64,000 bases of DNA from an uncultured Saprospiraceae bacterium (GTDB lineage: Bacteria > Bacteroidota > Bacteroidia > Chitinophagales > Saprospiraceae), in the NCBI GenBank assembly GCA_937928045.1, contig CALFWO010000024.1, positions 33,334 through 97,333 on the forward strand, read 5' to 3'. Positions 18,601 to 26,860 of this stretch are shown one piece after another (the stretch's first letter is position 1; each line of letters starts with the position of its first letter). Under the pieces are notes generated by a model. It made no database searches and was not told where the DNA came from. It saw only the letters and a program-made list of their open reading frames with translations. The position numbers were made by a program, and so were the translations under genes.

Positions 18601-19122
18601 ATCTATATCAAGATCTTCTCCTTTTTTTAACAGGATACTCGATTTCTTTAGAACATCCGGCGAAACCACCTTTTCGAATAGTGCTTCGGGATAAGTAATG
18701 ATGGTTTGAGGCCTTGCGTTGTCATCAGTAATTTTATTGATCGCTTCGGTTCGTTCTAAAACGTTTCCACTATTGAGCTCTTCAAAATATTGTGGTCGCT
18801 TAAAGGAATCTGGAAAAAAGTGAATTTCCTCTTCTGGATTGATCTTGGACAAATTATTTTGAAGGTATGCGGCTTCTTCTTTGTCGGCTCCAATAAATAA
18901 ATGGAAATAGTCGCTACATTGCTTCAATCCCGATAGGACAAAGGAATCCTGCGCTCCAATCAATCCGTCCAAACGAATTCTTTGAAGTGAATCTGCCTCG
19001 AGTAGTTCTTTGATTTTAAGAACTCTCCTATCTTCACTGTAGCGTTGAATTAAACGCTGTAAATTACTCACTCGGCGAAAATATAATTTTATACGATCTT
19101 GAGTGCTAATATTGAGCTTCAA
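15685..19122 (-). CDS. mfd: Transcription-repair coupling factor Mfd
   Basis: Cytoplasmic DNA translocase that removes stalled RNA polymerase and recruits excision repair. Domains in order: UvrB-like N-terminal region (to about 350), RNA-polymerase-interacting CarD-like domain (from about 455, GDFVTHIDHGIGRYSGLE), helicase core with Walker A GDVGFGKTEIAMR (about 605), LIIDEEQKFGV (about 711), LTATPIPRTLQFSL and QLRGRVGRSNRKAF, and a C-terminal TRCF domain. The 1145 residues are typical. The start is uncertain: TTG at 19122 gives the longest form, while an in-frame GTG at 19071 would begin next to the usual conserved N terminus. Confidence 0.95.
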   Translation of the reverse strand: MKLNISTQDRIKLYFRRVSNLQRLIQRYSEDRRVLKIKELLEADSLQRIRLDGLIGAQDSFVLSGLKQCSDYFHLFIGADKEEAAYLQNNLSKINPEEEIHFFPDSFKRPQYFEELNSGNVLERTEAINKITDDNARPQTIITYPEALFEKVVSPDVLKKSSILLKKGEDLDIDFLIQMLVEYGFERVDFVYSPGQFSIRGGIIDIFSYGNDWPYRIDLFDEEIESIRTFDPNTQLSKRNIAFVNIVPNINTRFSQEDKVSMFDVLPDNTVIWVKDFQFMLDRLQECFDKAEEFAKNLPKLIGEEVELREIFKDRAFLFPKAITEGIEKYRIISLSKDPQPIEFANKVVFKAKPQPSFNKNFKLLIEHLTGNTKSNIENFIFTDNNRQIDRFYAIFEDLNAKVEFNPILNSIHQGFLDVDLNIACYTDHQIFERFHRYKLKRGFTKDQAFNLKMLRDLKPGDFVTHIDHGIGRYSGLEKITIGGHTQESVRLFYKNNDVLYVSINSLHKISRYVGKDGTAPTLSKIGSDSWKALKNRTKRKVKDIAKELIKLYAKRKSSEGIEYPPDGYLQNELEASFIYEDTPDQYQATVDVKADMEKKYPMDRLICGDVGFGKTEIAMRAAFKAIAAGKQVAILVPTTILALQHAKTFTSRLDPFGVTVDFLNRFKTTKQKKEVYEKCKTGEIDLVIGTHSLLNKQIGFKDLGLLIIDEEQKFGVAAKEKLRSLKVNVDTLTLTATPIPRTLQFSLMAARDLSVIRTPPPNRQPIHTERRVFNDQIIKDSIYYEVNRGGQVFFVHNRVKSLPDITALIKRLCPDVDVAMAHGQMDAKNLEKTLVEFIDRRYDVLVCTNIIETGLDIANANTIIINNANQFGMSDLHQLRGRVGRSNRKAFCYLFTPPLSALTPDARKRIQALEEFSDLGSGFEIAMKDLDIRGAGNLLGGEQSGFIADIGYETYQRILEEAILELKETEFKNLFEEELKADHKYVRDVQIETDGEMLLPDDYVSNVQERLRLYTELDKIKNEEGLEKFGAMLIDRFGKLPREADELFDGLRLRWMCLDLGFERLILKNNKLRAYFISNPQSPFYETAFFQNMLQYVVTKGTKTGLSFKKSTKYFFLVKDNVQSLTKAKEVLSGLLKGISTPVA

Positions 19123-19151
19123 TATTTATAAGCGACAAAATAAATTCAAAT

Positions 19152-19676
19152 ATGGCGTTAAACGTTGAAATAAAGGCGAAATGCAAAAACCCTGAAAACG
19201 TACTCAATAAACTGAAATCCTTAGGAGCGGATTACAAAGGTTGTGATCATCAGATGGATACATATTTTAAAGTTAATCAGGGGCGATTAAAACTGCGAGA
19301 AGGGAATATAGAACGGAATCTTATTCAATACCACAGGGCCAACCAAGCAGGGCCAAAATCTTCTTTTTTCAAATTATTTCCTGTTCCGGTAAATACAGAT
19401 TTAAAAGACATGCTCGAAAATTCGTTGGGAATATTGACCGTTGTTGACAAGCAAAGACATATTTTCTACATCAAAAATGTCAAATTTCATGTCGATGAAG
19501 TTAAAGATCTTGGCCATTTTGTGGAAATCGAAGCTGGAGATTTATTGGCACCTTTAACCGAGGATGAACTAAATGAGCAATGTGCTCATTATATGAAAGA
19601 ATTGAATATTGATAAGACAGATCTTATCGAGCATTCGTATAGTGATCTAATTATGAATAAAACGACTAATGGATAG
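19152..19676 (+). CDS. CYTH-domain protein (class IV adenylate cyclase-like)
   Basis: 174-residue cytoplasmic protein with the CYTH tunnel fold. The N terminus NVEIKAKCKNPENVLNKL holds the family's charged signature as ExKxK (canonical ExExK). Then come QMDTYFKVNQGRLKLREG, an Arg-rich strand (IQYHRANQAG), KQRHIFYIKNVKFHVDEV and FVEIEAGD. Proteins of this type are annotated as class IV adenylate cyclase (CyaB) or thiamine/inorganic triphosphatase-like. The sequence supports binding of a triphosphate substrate with divalent metal, but not a choice between activities. It overlaps the following kinase gene by 8 bases, so they form a coupled pair. Confidence 0.8.
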   Translation: MALNVEIKAKCKNPENVLNKLKSLGADYKGCDHQMDTYFKVNQGRLKLREGNIERNLIQYHRANQAGPKSSFFKLFPVPVNTDLKDMLENSLGILTVVDKQRHIFYIKNVKFHVDEVKDLGHFVEIEAGDLLAPLTEDELNEQCAHYMKELNIDKTDLIEHSYSDLIMNKTTNG

Positions 19677-20535
19677 TTTTCCTGGGAAAATATTACTTTT
19701 TGGAGAATACACTTTACTCTATAATCAGCAGGCATTGGCCATGCCTTTTTCTAAATATTTTGGCAAATGGAGCTTTGAAACGAAGCCTCATAATACTCCC
19801 GATCTAACACCTTGGTTAGATTATATTGAAGAATTAAGCAAGAAGGAAACTTGGATTTCAGACAAGGCGTTAACAAAATTTTCGTTTGATTTAGAAAATA
19901 AACTTTGGTTCGATTCAAACATTCCTCAGGGATATGGCTTGGGAAGTTCCGGAGCTTTGGTAGCCGCTTGGTACGGCCGATATATTGAGCAAAGTAGTAA
20001 AGAATCATTGTACCAATTAAAAGAAAGATTTTCAAAGTTGGAGTCTTTTTTTCATGGCACAAGTTCAGGATTCGACCCATTGGTGAGTTACACCAAAAAG
20101 CCAATTCTACAACAAGATGCATCAATTACTTTTCTTGAGGAAGATCGAATTGAGCTAATTTCAAATTTTTTCATTATTGATACTAAAATCCCAAGATCCA
20201 CAGAACCTTTAGTAAAATGGTTTAGGGAAAACATTGAAGGTGATCAAAGCTTCGAAGAACAAGTCAAGGTCCATTTGGTTCCAGCTCAACAATCGGCTAT
20301 TGAAGCTTTTGTTGCTGCCGATAAAAAACTATTGCTCAATGCGGTAAAGAAAATTTCAGAAATTCAATTGATCAATATGAAAAGACTAATACCTGATCAT
20401 CTTTTGGAAGTTTGGAAAACTGGATTGGATGATTCAAAATACTTTATAAAACTCTGTGGGGCCGGAGGCGGAGGAGTAATGCTCGGATTTGGAAAATTTC
20501 AAAATGACGAATTACTTAGTTTTCCTCTAGTTTAA
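19669..20535 (+). CDS. GHMP kinase, probable mevalonate kinase
   Basis: Cytoplasmic small-molecule kinase of 288 residues. GHMP motifs are clear: GKILLFGEYTLLYNQQALAMP at the start, the ATP loop PQGYGLGSSGALVAA (about residues 86-100), a middle HGTSSGFDPLVSY, and the C-terminal KLCGAGGGGVMLGF. The GEYTLLYNQQALAMP form is the one seen in Bacteroidota mevalonate kinases, placing it in the mevalonate route to isoprenoids. No other mevalonate genes are nearby, so another GHMP substrate is possible. It starts inside the CYTH gene and overlaps the convergent methyltransferase gene by 4 bases. Confidence 0.8.
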   Translation: MDSFPGKILLFGEYTLLYNQQALAMPFSKYFGKWSFETKPHNTPDLTPWLDYIEELSKKETWISDKALTKFSFDLENKLWFDSNIPQGYGLGSSGALVAAWYGRYIEQSSKESLYQLKERFSKLESFFHGTSSGFDPLVSYTKKPILQQDASITFLEEDRIELISNFFIIDTKIPRSTEPLVKWFRENIEGDQSFEEQVKVHLVPAQQSAIEAFVAADKKLLLNAVKKISEIQLINMKRLIPDHLLEVWKTGLDDSKYFIKLCGAGGGGVMLGFGKFQNDELLSFPLV

Positions 20536-21095
20536 TCTTCATCCCTTTTTTCACTAACCAATACAAAGGCTGGCGGGATATTCAAAGGCACGAAATTTAC
20601 ATCTACATTCCCAAACACAGTTTTGTACATTTTTTTGACCAAAAGTGAATAATGAATCTGAATGTATTTTCCATTCATTTTCAAAGCTTTCTTGCTGTTC
20701 CTAACTATAGAATAAGACAGTTCCTCTGGCAGGGAAACAAAGGGAATTGCTGAAATAATAAAGTCAGGCTGCCCCATGTTCAATTCATCGACATGCTTCT
20801 GTAAATGTTCTGCAGAATCTTCAACTACAATCAAACGATCATCATCAATTGCTCTCATTACATCACAAAAGGCTGAATTCACTTCAAAGCTTAATAGCTT
20901 CGTATTTGGACCCATTGCCTTCAAAATATGCTTGGTAATCACTCCATCTCCGGCTCCAAGTTCCACAAGCACTTTAGACTTGGCAAAGTCCACATGATTG
21001 ATCATCTCTTTACATACAAACTTAGAGCTTCGAGTAATTGTCCCGATCTCTTTGATATTCTTTATACTCTCTCTGAAGAATTGAATCCGTTTCAT
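20532..21095 (-). CDS. SAM-dependent methyltransferase, phospholipid N-methyltransferase-like
   Basis: 187-residue class I methyltransferase. The N-terminal FFRESIKNIKEIGTITRSS matches phospholipid N-methyltransferase/rRNA-dimethylase-like proteins, where a helix precedes the fold. Motif I is VLVELGAGDGVIT, an acidic strand LLSFEVNSAF binds the ribose, and DFIISAIPF replaces the NPPY-type motif IV. The C-terminal VPLNIPPAFVLVSEK is common in this group. A lipid substrate is plausible but unproven. It is transcribed alone; its 5' leader contains a short hairpin (AGCCC/GGGCT near 21113-21127) of unknown meaning. Confidence 0.75.
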   Translation of the reverse strand: MKRIQFFRESIKNIKEIGTITRSSKFVCKEMINHVDFAKSKVLVELGAGDGVITKHILKAMGPNTKLLSFEVNSAFCDVMRAIDDDRLIVVEDSAEHLQKHVDELNMGQPDFIISAIPFVSLPEELSYSIVRNSKKALKMNGKYIQIHYSLLVKKMYKTVFGNVDVNFVPLNIPPAFVLVSEKRDED

Positions 21096-21152
21096 GCGTT
21101 TTTATTAGAGCCCAAAAATGGGCTTTTTAAACCAGACCGCAAAAAACGGGCT

Positions 21153-23345
21153 TTATTGGGGGGAGTCACTTAAATAATACTGTAAATCTGGATATTGCTC
21201 CATCAATCTAAGCGCATCTGATCGCTTTAGCGTCACTCCATTCATGTAAGGTACAACGAAACATCCAGCCATACCAGAACCAACCAATTGATTTTTCCGA
21301 TTAACGGCTGATTTGTAGTCAGTAAAGTAGCCTAATTGGTATTTGTAACCATCAAAAGATCCCGATTTTTCTACAATCCACTCCTCCTGTCTTAGATTTT
21401 CTGGCAAATAAAAATTCTGACTAATTGCTGATACTTGAATCCTATAAATAAGCCCTTTTTGTTTTGATAAGAAGGATTTACCTCGCTCATCTAGATAGTT
21501 ATCGCGGACTTTTTCTTTTTCCATTACAATTTCTACGGGATATCCAGCCAATCCAATAAACTCATAGTCAATTCTTCTATTGTATTTTTCAGCATTAAGT
21601 TTTGGGCCAGATTCAATTTGCTTCTTCATGATTGGATACTGATCACCAAATCCCTGTAAGTATAATTGCTTAGGATTTACACCTTTGGAAAGCAAATATT
21701 GCGAGGCCTTTTCAGATCGCTTGATAGAGAAGTATAGTTTAAAATCATTTGGAGAACTACCATCGCCATGACCTCTGAGAACCACGGCTGAGGCCGGATA
21801 TGCTTGTAAAAATTGAGCAATCTTTTCTAATTCCTGAATATTACCTGGTCCAATTACTTGATCATTTTGATTGATATAAAGGGATCTAAACTTGAAAGTT
21901 TTTATTGGCTGTCCATCAGAATCAGGTATAATCACTGGATTAATTTGACCTGGATTCACTTCTCCAACCAAAGTTCCAGCATCTCTTTGTGCTCTTCTAA
22001 AACTAGGTACTCTATCAAATGTTATAGGTCTGGATGTCACCAACTGTTCAGCTCTTTCCTTTTTGAAATAAGCCACATATATGTCTTGATTACCGAATCC
22101 TCCCTTTCGTTCGGAAGAGAAATAAGCCTTTAAACCATCTTTTGTCAATCGGAAGAAATTGTCATCTCCCGGAGAATTAATGGGTGCTCCCAAATTCCTT
22201 GCAGTCGACCAACTCTCAGAATTGTCAGAATACTTTGAAGAGAAAACATCCAAACCTCCCATACTTTTTGGAGCATTAGAACTGAAATATAATGTTCTTC
22301 CATCCTTCGCTAAGAAAGGAGTTGTCTCATCATAAGGAGTATTAATATTAGGTCCAAGATTTTGAGGTGTAGACCAATTTCCAGCATTCCAAGTGCTGAT
22401 GTATAAATCTAGACCTCCTTCTCCTCCATCCATTCTACTGGAAAAAACTAAAATGGAATCATTGAAAAAGTGAAAACTAATATCTCCTCTTTGCGGATTC
22501 AAAGGTCCTTTGAATGATTTGGAAAATAAACTTGTTTCCTGGGTGCTAAAACTATCTACTAAGATTTCTCCTGAGACAAGATCATTGCCCTTAAAATAAA
22601 ATAGAACTTGCCCATTATTTGTAAAATCTAAGATGACATCATTTCTGGAGGAGTTCAAAAGGTTAGGCATTGGTTCCGGAACCGTCCACTTTCCAGCTTT
22701 TTCGTATGAAGAAAACATGTCCGTTCTGTAGAAACCATAAAGCTCATCAGATTTACCTTCTTGATCTCTCATTCCACCAACATTCCCAAATCTTCCCGAT
22801 GAAAAGTAGAGTTTGTTATTGTAATTAGGACTAATAATTGGAGAGATTTCATCTCCAACAGTGTTTATTGATTCCCCTAGATTTTCTACAACGGCAATTT
22901 CGTCCGTTCCAATCATTTGAAGACCTTTTCCACATCTTCGGATCATATCCTTAACCATCGCTCTTCTTTCATCCTTGTCATCTACGGCTGCTAAATAACT
23001 TTTGAAAATAGATGCCGCCTCTTGAAAAGATCCTGAAAGGTGATAAGCTTTACCCAAAAAGAATAAATCTTCAGTGGCTGGTTTCTTGCTATTGCCGACA
23101 ACTCTTCGCAATAACTTTAATCCTTGATCTACATTTCCTGTTTGGAGATAAGATATCCCCATTGGGCTTAAAATAGATTCATCTTGAGGTTCTACCCTTT
23201 GAAATTTTTGATAGAGATTTAATGCTTCTACGTATTTCTGTTTGCTGAAATACAGGTCTGCAGTACTCTTTATTTTCTTACCCTGAATTTGCGCTTGAGG
23301 GGCAAAAGTCAGCAGTAGACAAAAACATAAAAAAGCTAATCTCAC
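21153..23345 (-). CDS. TPR / PD40 beta-propeller / OmpA / SPOR-like envelope protein
   Basis: Exported protein of 730 residues with a signal peptide (LAFLCFCLLLTFAPQAQ). About residues 25-150 are TPR-like helices. About 165-425 form a WD40/PD40-like propeller with repeated strand motifs (NNKLYFSSGRFGN, DSILVFSSRMDGG, GRTLYFSSNAPKS, GLKAYFSSERKGG). About 500-595 are an OmpA domain (LRGHGDGSSPNDFK, NRRIDYEF). The last 90 residues look like a SPOR domain (YRIQVSAIS, YKYQLGYFTDYKSA). The TPR-propeller-OmpA order resembles PorE of the T9SS, which anchors the system to peptidoglycan. The SPOR-like tail adds a second likely peptidoglycan contact. Assignment to PorE is an inference. Confidence 0.75.
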   Translation of the reverse strand: MRLAFLCFCLLLTFAPQAQIQGKKIKSTADLYFSKQKYVEALNLYQKFQRVEPQDESILSPMGISYLQTGNVDQGLKLLRRVVGNSKKPATEDLFFLGKAYHLSGSFQEAASIFKSYLAAVDDKDERRAMVKDMIRRCGKGLQMIGTDEIAVVENLGESINTVGDEISPIISPNYNNKLYFSSGRFGNVGGMRDQEGKSDELYGFYRTDMFSSYEKAGKWTVPEPMPNLLNSSRNDVILDFTNNGQVLFYFKGNDLVSGEILVDSFSTQETSLFSKSFKGPLNPQRGDISFHFFNDSILVFSSRMDGGEGGLDLYISTWNAGNWSTPQNLGPNINTPYDETTPFLAKDGRTLYFSSNAPKSMGGLDVFSSKYSDNSESWSTARNLGAPINSPGDDNFFRLTKDGLKAYFSSERKGGFGNQDIYVAYFKKERAEQLVTSRPITFDRVPSFRRAQRDAGTLVGEVNPGQINPVIIPDSDGQPIKTFKFRSLYINQNDQVIGPGNIQELEKIAQFLQAYPASAVVLRGHGDGSSPNDFKLYFSIKRSEKASQYLLSKGVNPKQLYLQGFGDQYPIMKKQIESGPKLNAEKYNRRIDYEFIGLAGYPVEIVMEKEKVRDNYLDERGKSFLSKQKGLIYRIQVSAISQNFYLPENLRQEEWIVEKSGSFDGYKYQLGYFTDYKSAVNRKNQLVGSGMAGCFVVPYMNGVTLKRSDALRLMEQYPDLQYYLSDSPQ

Positions 23346-23361
23346 AGAATTAATTTATTCG

Positions 23362-24687
23362 TTAGACAGTTTGGGTGTGATCGAATTGCTCCATATAGTC
23401 TCCAACTTTTCTTAAGAAACTTCCTCCAAGCATTCCGTCAACAACACGGTGGTCATAAGATAATGATAAGAACATCATATGGCGAATTCCGATAAAATCT
23501 CCTTCAGGGGTTTCGATTACTGCTGGTTTCTTTCGAATTGCTCCAACAGCCATAATCGCCACTTGAGGTTGATTGATTATCGGTGTTCCCATGACATTTC
23601 CGAAAGTACCAACATTCGTTAATGTAAATGTACCACCTTGAACTTCATCAGGTTTCAATTTATTATTTCTTGCTCTTCCCGCAAGATCGTTTACCTTTTT
23701 CGTAAGACCTAGCAAATTCAATTGATCCGCGTTTTTAATAACTGGAACTATTAAATTACCTGATGGCAAAGCCGCAGCCATTCCAACATTGATGTCTTTT
23801 TTTACGATAATGTTGTTGCCATCAACAGATACATTCACCATTGGAAAATCTTTAATCCCTTTGGCAACTGCTTCAACAAAAATTGGGGTAAAAGTTATTT
23901 TCTCCCCATACTTTGAAGCAAAATCTTTTTTAACGCTATTTCTCCAATTTACAATATTCGTCACATCTACTTCTACGAAAGAGGTCACGTGTGGAGAGGT
24001 ATGCTTGGACATCACCATATGCTCAGCAATCATCTTTCGCATACGATCCATTTGAACGATTTCAGAACCTCCAGAAATTGAAGTTGCGGCAGTAGAACCA
24101 CCTTTAGCCGGAGCGCTAATTGAATTTCCATTTGAGCTCGCACCAGCAGTCCTATTACCTAAATAAGCTAGGATATCCTTTTTGGTAACTCTTCCCTCTT
24201 TCCCTGATCCACTGACGCTATCCAACTCTTGTTGACTCAGCCCTTCTTGCTTTGCAATATTTTTCACTAGTGGACTATAAAATCTACCGTTTGATCTACT
24301 GCTTATATTTCCACCTGCAACTGGAGCCGCAAGAGCTACTTCAGCAGGTTTCGGTACTGGAGTTCCATTAGATTTTCCATTACTCGCAGCCACTGCCACT
24401 TTCTTTTCAGTCTTTGGAGCCGGAGTTGTTGGTGCGGGCGCTTCGCCTTCTGTACTAATAACAGCTATCTCCGCTCCAACTGCAACCACATCATTTTCTT
24501 GGAATAAAATCTCGGTGATGACCCCCGCCACTGGACTTGGTACTTCAGAGTCTACTTTATCAGTAGCAATCTCTAAGATGGTCTCATCAATTTCTACAGT
24601 ATCACCTACGTTTTTTACCCAATTAAGGATAGTCGCTTCCATGATACTCTCGCCCATTTTAGGCATGACAAGTTTTACTTGAGCCAT
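23362..24687 (-). CDS. 2-oxo acid dehydrogenase E2 component (lipoyl acyltransferase)
   Basis: 441-residue acyltransferase core of a 2-oxo acid dehydrogenase complex. The N-terminal lipoyl domain carries the lipoylated Lys in EIATDKVDSEVPSPVAG. A Pro/Ala-rich linker leads to an E3-binding domain (about residues 135-175, RFYSPLVKNIAKQEGLSQ). The catalytic domain ends in LSLSYDHRVVDGMLGG with the active-site His and Asp. The DKVDSEVPSP form is usual in the branched-chain or mixed-substrate E2 of Bacteroidota, but pyruvate or 2-oxoglutarate cannot be excluded. E1 and E3 genes are not adjacent. A promoter-like TAATTTTG lies 60 bases upstream. Confidence 0.88.
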   Translation of the reverse strand: MAQVKLVMPKMGESIMEATILNWVKNVGDTVEIDETILEIATDKVDSEVPSPVAGVITEILFQENDVVAVGAEIAVISTEGEAPAPTTPAPKTEKKVAVAASNGKSNGTPVPKPAEVALAAPVAGGNISSRSNGRFYSPLVKNIAKQEGLSQQELDSVSGSGKEGRVTKKDILAYLGNRTAGASSNGNSISAPAKGGSTAATSISGGSEIVQMDRMRKMIAEHMVMSKHTSPHVTSFVEVDVTNIVNWRNSVKKDFASKYGEKITFTPIFVEAVAKGIKDFPMVNVSVDGNNIIVKKDINVGMAAALPSGNLIVPVIKNADQLNLLGLTKKVNDLAGRARNNKLKPDEVQGGTFTLTNVGTFGNVMGTPIINQPQVAIMAVGAIRKKPAVIETPEGDFIGIRHMMFLSLSYDHRVVDGMLGGSFLRKVGDYMEQFDHTQTV

Positions 24688-24748
24688 ATTATTTTTTTGA
24701 TTAGTTCTATTGGGAAGGCAATAATTCCTTCACTTTGGTTTGGTCCTG

Positions 24749-24756
24749 CAAAATTA
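24749..24756 (-). promoter_or_regulatory. Candidate -7 element for the E2 gene
   Basis: Minus strand reads TAATTTTG, an exact TAnnTTTG, with TTTT about 20 bases upstream (24777-24780) in place of TTTG. It lies at the end of the upstream cinA gene, so E2 may have its own transcript. Confidence 0.4.
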
Positions 24757-24759
24757 GGG

Positions 24760-26004
24760 TTATTTAACCTCTAATAAAAATCTACGAAGCAGATTCAATG
24801 CCGCCGATCCACTATATTCAATATTTTTCAAACGATCTTTGAAAAGATTTAATTTTCTAGTTTGAACCATCGAACGATTGCCAACGGCAATCCAAATCGT
24901 TCCAACCGGTTTTTCGTTAAATCCACCACCCGGACCAGCAACACCCGAAATAGCGATCGCAACGTCAACTTTCGCTATTTCTAACGTTCCATGGACCATT
25001 TCGGTTACAGTTTGCTCGCTTACCGCACCAAAATCATCTAAAGTCTGTTGTTTGACCTTGAGAAAATTGGTTTTCACTTCATTGGAATAGGCGATAATAC
25101 CTCCATTAAAATAGGCAGATGAACCAGGAACCTTGGTAATTAGATGTCCGATGTAACCACCAGTGCAACTTTCGGCTGTAGCCAATTTTAGTCCTTTATC
25201 ATTTAATAGTTGACCTACCGCTCCGGATAAAGTTTGTTTTTCGTAGCCAAAAACCAAAGGACCAAGTCGTTTTACAATCTGGGTCTTAATTTCTTCAATT
25301 TTGGTCACTAACTGAGTTTTATTGGTTCCTTTTCCTGAAATCCTGAGTCGAACTTGTCCCAAACCAGGCAAATAGGCCAATTTTACTTCATCAGGGAGAT
25401 TATTCTCAATATCCTCTAATCGCGCAGCTATTCTTGACTCTCCATCACCAGCCGTCAATATTGTTCGGTGCACCAGAACTTGGTCACTTAATCTTGGCTT
25501 CAAAAATTCCATTACCCCATTTGACATGATATACTTCATTTCATGGGGAACTCCAGGCATTGAAATCAATATTTTATTATCTCGCTCAAATAACATGCCC
25601 GGCGCTGTTCCTAGTTCATTTTTAAGGACACTGATTCCTTTGGGAAGAAAGCACTGATCTTTGTGGGCCGGAGTAGTTGTTCTTCCTAATTTTTCAAATA
25701 TAGCCTGGATCCATTTCCACGTAGGTTCATGAAACGCCATTTCTACCTTGAAATATTCTGCCAAAGCTTGCTTTGTTATGTCATCTTTAGTTGGTCCAAG
25801 ACCGCCTGTCACTAAAATGAGATCAGAATTTTTCATCGCATGGTCAACGGTTTCTGTTATTTGTTGATGATCATCAGAAATTGAAATGATTTCTCGAATT
25901 TGAATTCCGAGTAAATTGAGTTCGATTCCCATCCATGCGGAGTTGGTATCTACAATTTGGCCGATTAATATTTCGTCACCAATGGTGATAATAGTTGCTT
26001 GCAT
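24760..26004 (-). CDS. cinA: CinA family competence/damage-inducible protein
   Basis: 414-residue two-domain cytoplasmic protein. Residues 1-170 are a molybdopterin-binding-like (COG1058) domain: IITIGDEILIGQIVDTNSA, LVTGGLGPTKDD, NELGTAPGML and ISMPGVPHEMKYI. Residues 260-414 are the CinA C-terminal amidase domain: TAESCTGGYIGHLIT, YFNGGIIAYSNEVK, AIAISGVAGPGGG and KPVGTIWIAVG. The family hydrolyses ADP-ribose-type pyrophosphates (N-terminal) and deamidates nicotinamide mononucleotide (C-terminal) in the pyridine nucleotide cycle. The start codon overlaps the birA stop by 1 base, so the pair is an operon. Confidence 0.92.
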   Translation of the reverse strand: MQATIITIGDEILIGQIVDTNSAWMGIELNLLGIQIREIISISDDHQQITETVDHAMKNSDLILVTGGLGPTKDDITKQALAEYFKVEMAFHEPTWKWIQAIFEKLGRTTTPAHKDQCFLPKGISVLKNELGTAPGMLFERDNKILISMPGVPHEMKYIMSNGVMEFLKPRLSDQVLVHRTILTAGDGESRIAARLEDIENNLPDEVKLAYLPGLGQVRLRISGKGTNKTQLVTKIEEIKTQIVKRLGPLVFGYEKQTLSGAVGQLLNDKGLKLATAESCTGGYIGHLITKVPGSSAYFNGGIIAYSNEVKTNFLKVKQQTLDDFGAVSEQTVTEMVHGTLEIAKVDVAIAISGVAGPGGGFNEKPVGTIWIAVGNRSMVQTRKLNLFKDRLKNIEYSGSAALNLLRRFLLEVK

Positions 26005-26756
26005 TACTGGATTAGTTGTATTTCCTTGATGTTGAAAGAACGCTTTTCGCCATTAATCACAATCAATATTTTTCCTAAATCATCGACCCCAACTATTGTC
26101 CCAAGAAAACGTTCGCCTTGAACATCTTCGTACAAAGCTTCATTATTATAGTTTAGAAGTCGTTCCAAATAGATTGTGTTTAAATTTGAAAATGAACCTG
26201 ATTTGAGCTTTAAATAGTAATATTCTAAAGCCGCAAAGAGTTCTAATCTTAGGGTGTTTAAATCAAAAAAGTTATTGGTTTGTGCACTGAGACTTGTAGC
26301 ATTTGGGGCAGTTTCGAAAAATTTTTGATTTACATTGATTCCTATCCCTACGACGCTTGATTTGATGTTATTCGAGGTAATACTATTCTGGATCAGAATT
26401 CCTGCAATTTTCTTGTCTTGGACGTAGATATCATTGGGCCATTTGATGAATACCTCAGCTGATAAGTTTTTAGCCAAAAAGCTTCTAACTGCCAGTGAAA
26501 TTGCCTTGTTTAATTCAAATTGTTGGGTTGGTTGGAGAAAATTTGGATAAAGTATAACACTCAAGGAAATGTTCCGATTTGGCGCAGATTCCCAACTACT
26601 GCCAATTTGACCTCTACCTGCCTGCTGATTGTAAGTCGATATGACAGTTCCTTCAGCTGGATTGCTTTTTGATAGCAATTCAGTAGCGTATTCGTTTGTT
26701 GAAGACAATTGATCAAAGTCATGGAGAACTTTACCAATAAAAATGGGGTTATCCAT
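26004..26756 (-). CDS. birA: Biotin-[acetyl-CoA-carboxylase] ligase, catalytic-only type
   Basis: 250-residue cytoplasmic ligase that activates biotin with ATP and attaches it to carboxyl-carrier protein. Motifs include STNEYATELL, QQAGRGQIGSSW (biotinyl-adenylate loop), FIKWPNDIYVQDKKIAGILIQ and GIGINVN, and a small C-terminal SH3-like domain (GERFLGTIVGVDDLGKILI). The N-terminal DNA-binding domain of the E. coli repressor form is absent, so it is an enzyme only. It is first in the birA-cinA pair and divergent from rsfS. Confidence 0.92.
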   Translation of the reverse strand: MDNPIFIGKVLHDFDQLSSTNEYATELLSKSNPAEGTVISTYNQQAGRGQIGSSWESAPNRNISLSVILYPNFLQPTQQFELNKAISLAVRSFLAKNLSAEVFIKWPNDIYVQDKKIAGILIQNSITSNNIKSSVVGIGINVNQKFFETAPNATSLSAQTNNFFDLNTLRLELFAALEYYYLKLKSGSFSNLNTIYLERLLNYNNEALYEDVQGERFLGTIVGVDDLGKILIVINGEKRSFNIKEIQLIQ

Positions 26757-26860
26757 AATGAATAGGTACTATTTTCATAGTTTTATGAAGAATTAAAGAA
26801 AATGAATTTATTGGCGAATCAATTTATCGCCTCAAACATAATAAAAAGAAAAACTGCCAT

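Noticed and set aside
21110..21130. AGCCC/GGGCT hairpin followed by TTTTTAAA as a terminator
   Set aside because: It reads as a terminator only on the plus strand, where no gene ends within 500 bases, and it lies in the leader of the minus-strand methyltransferase gene.
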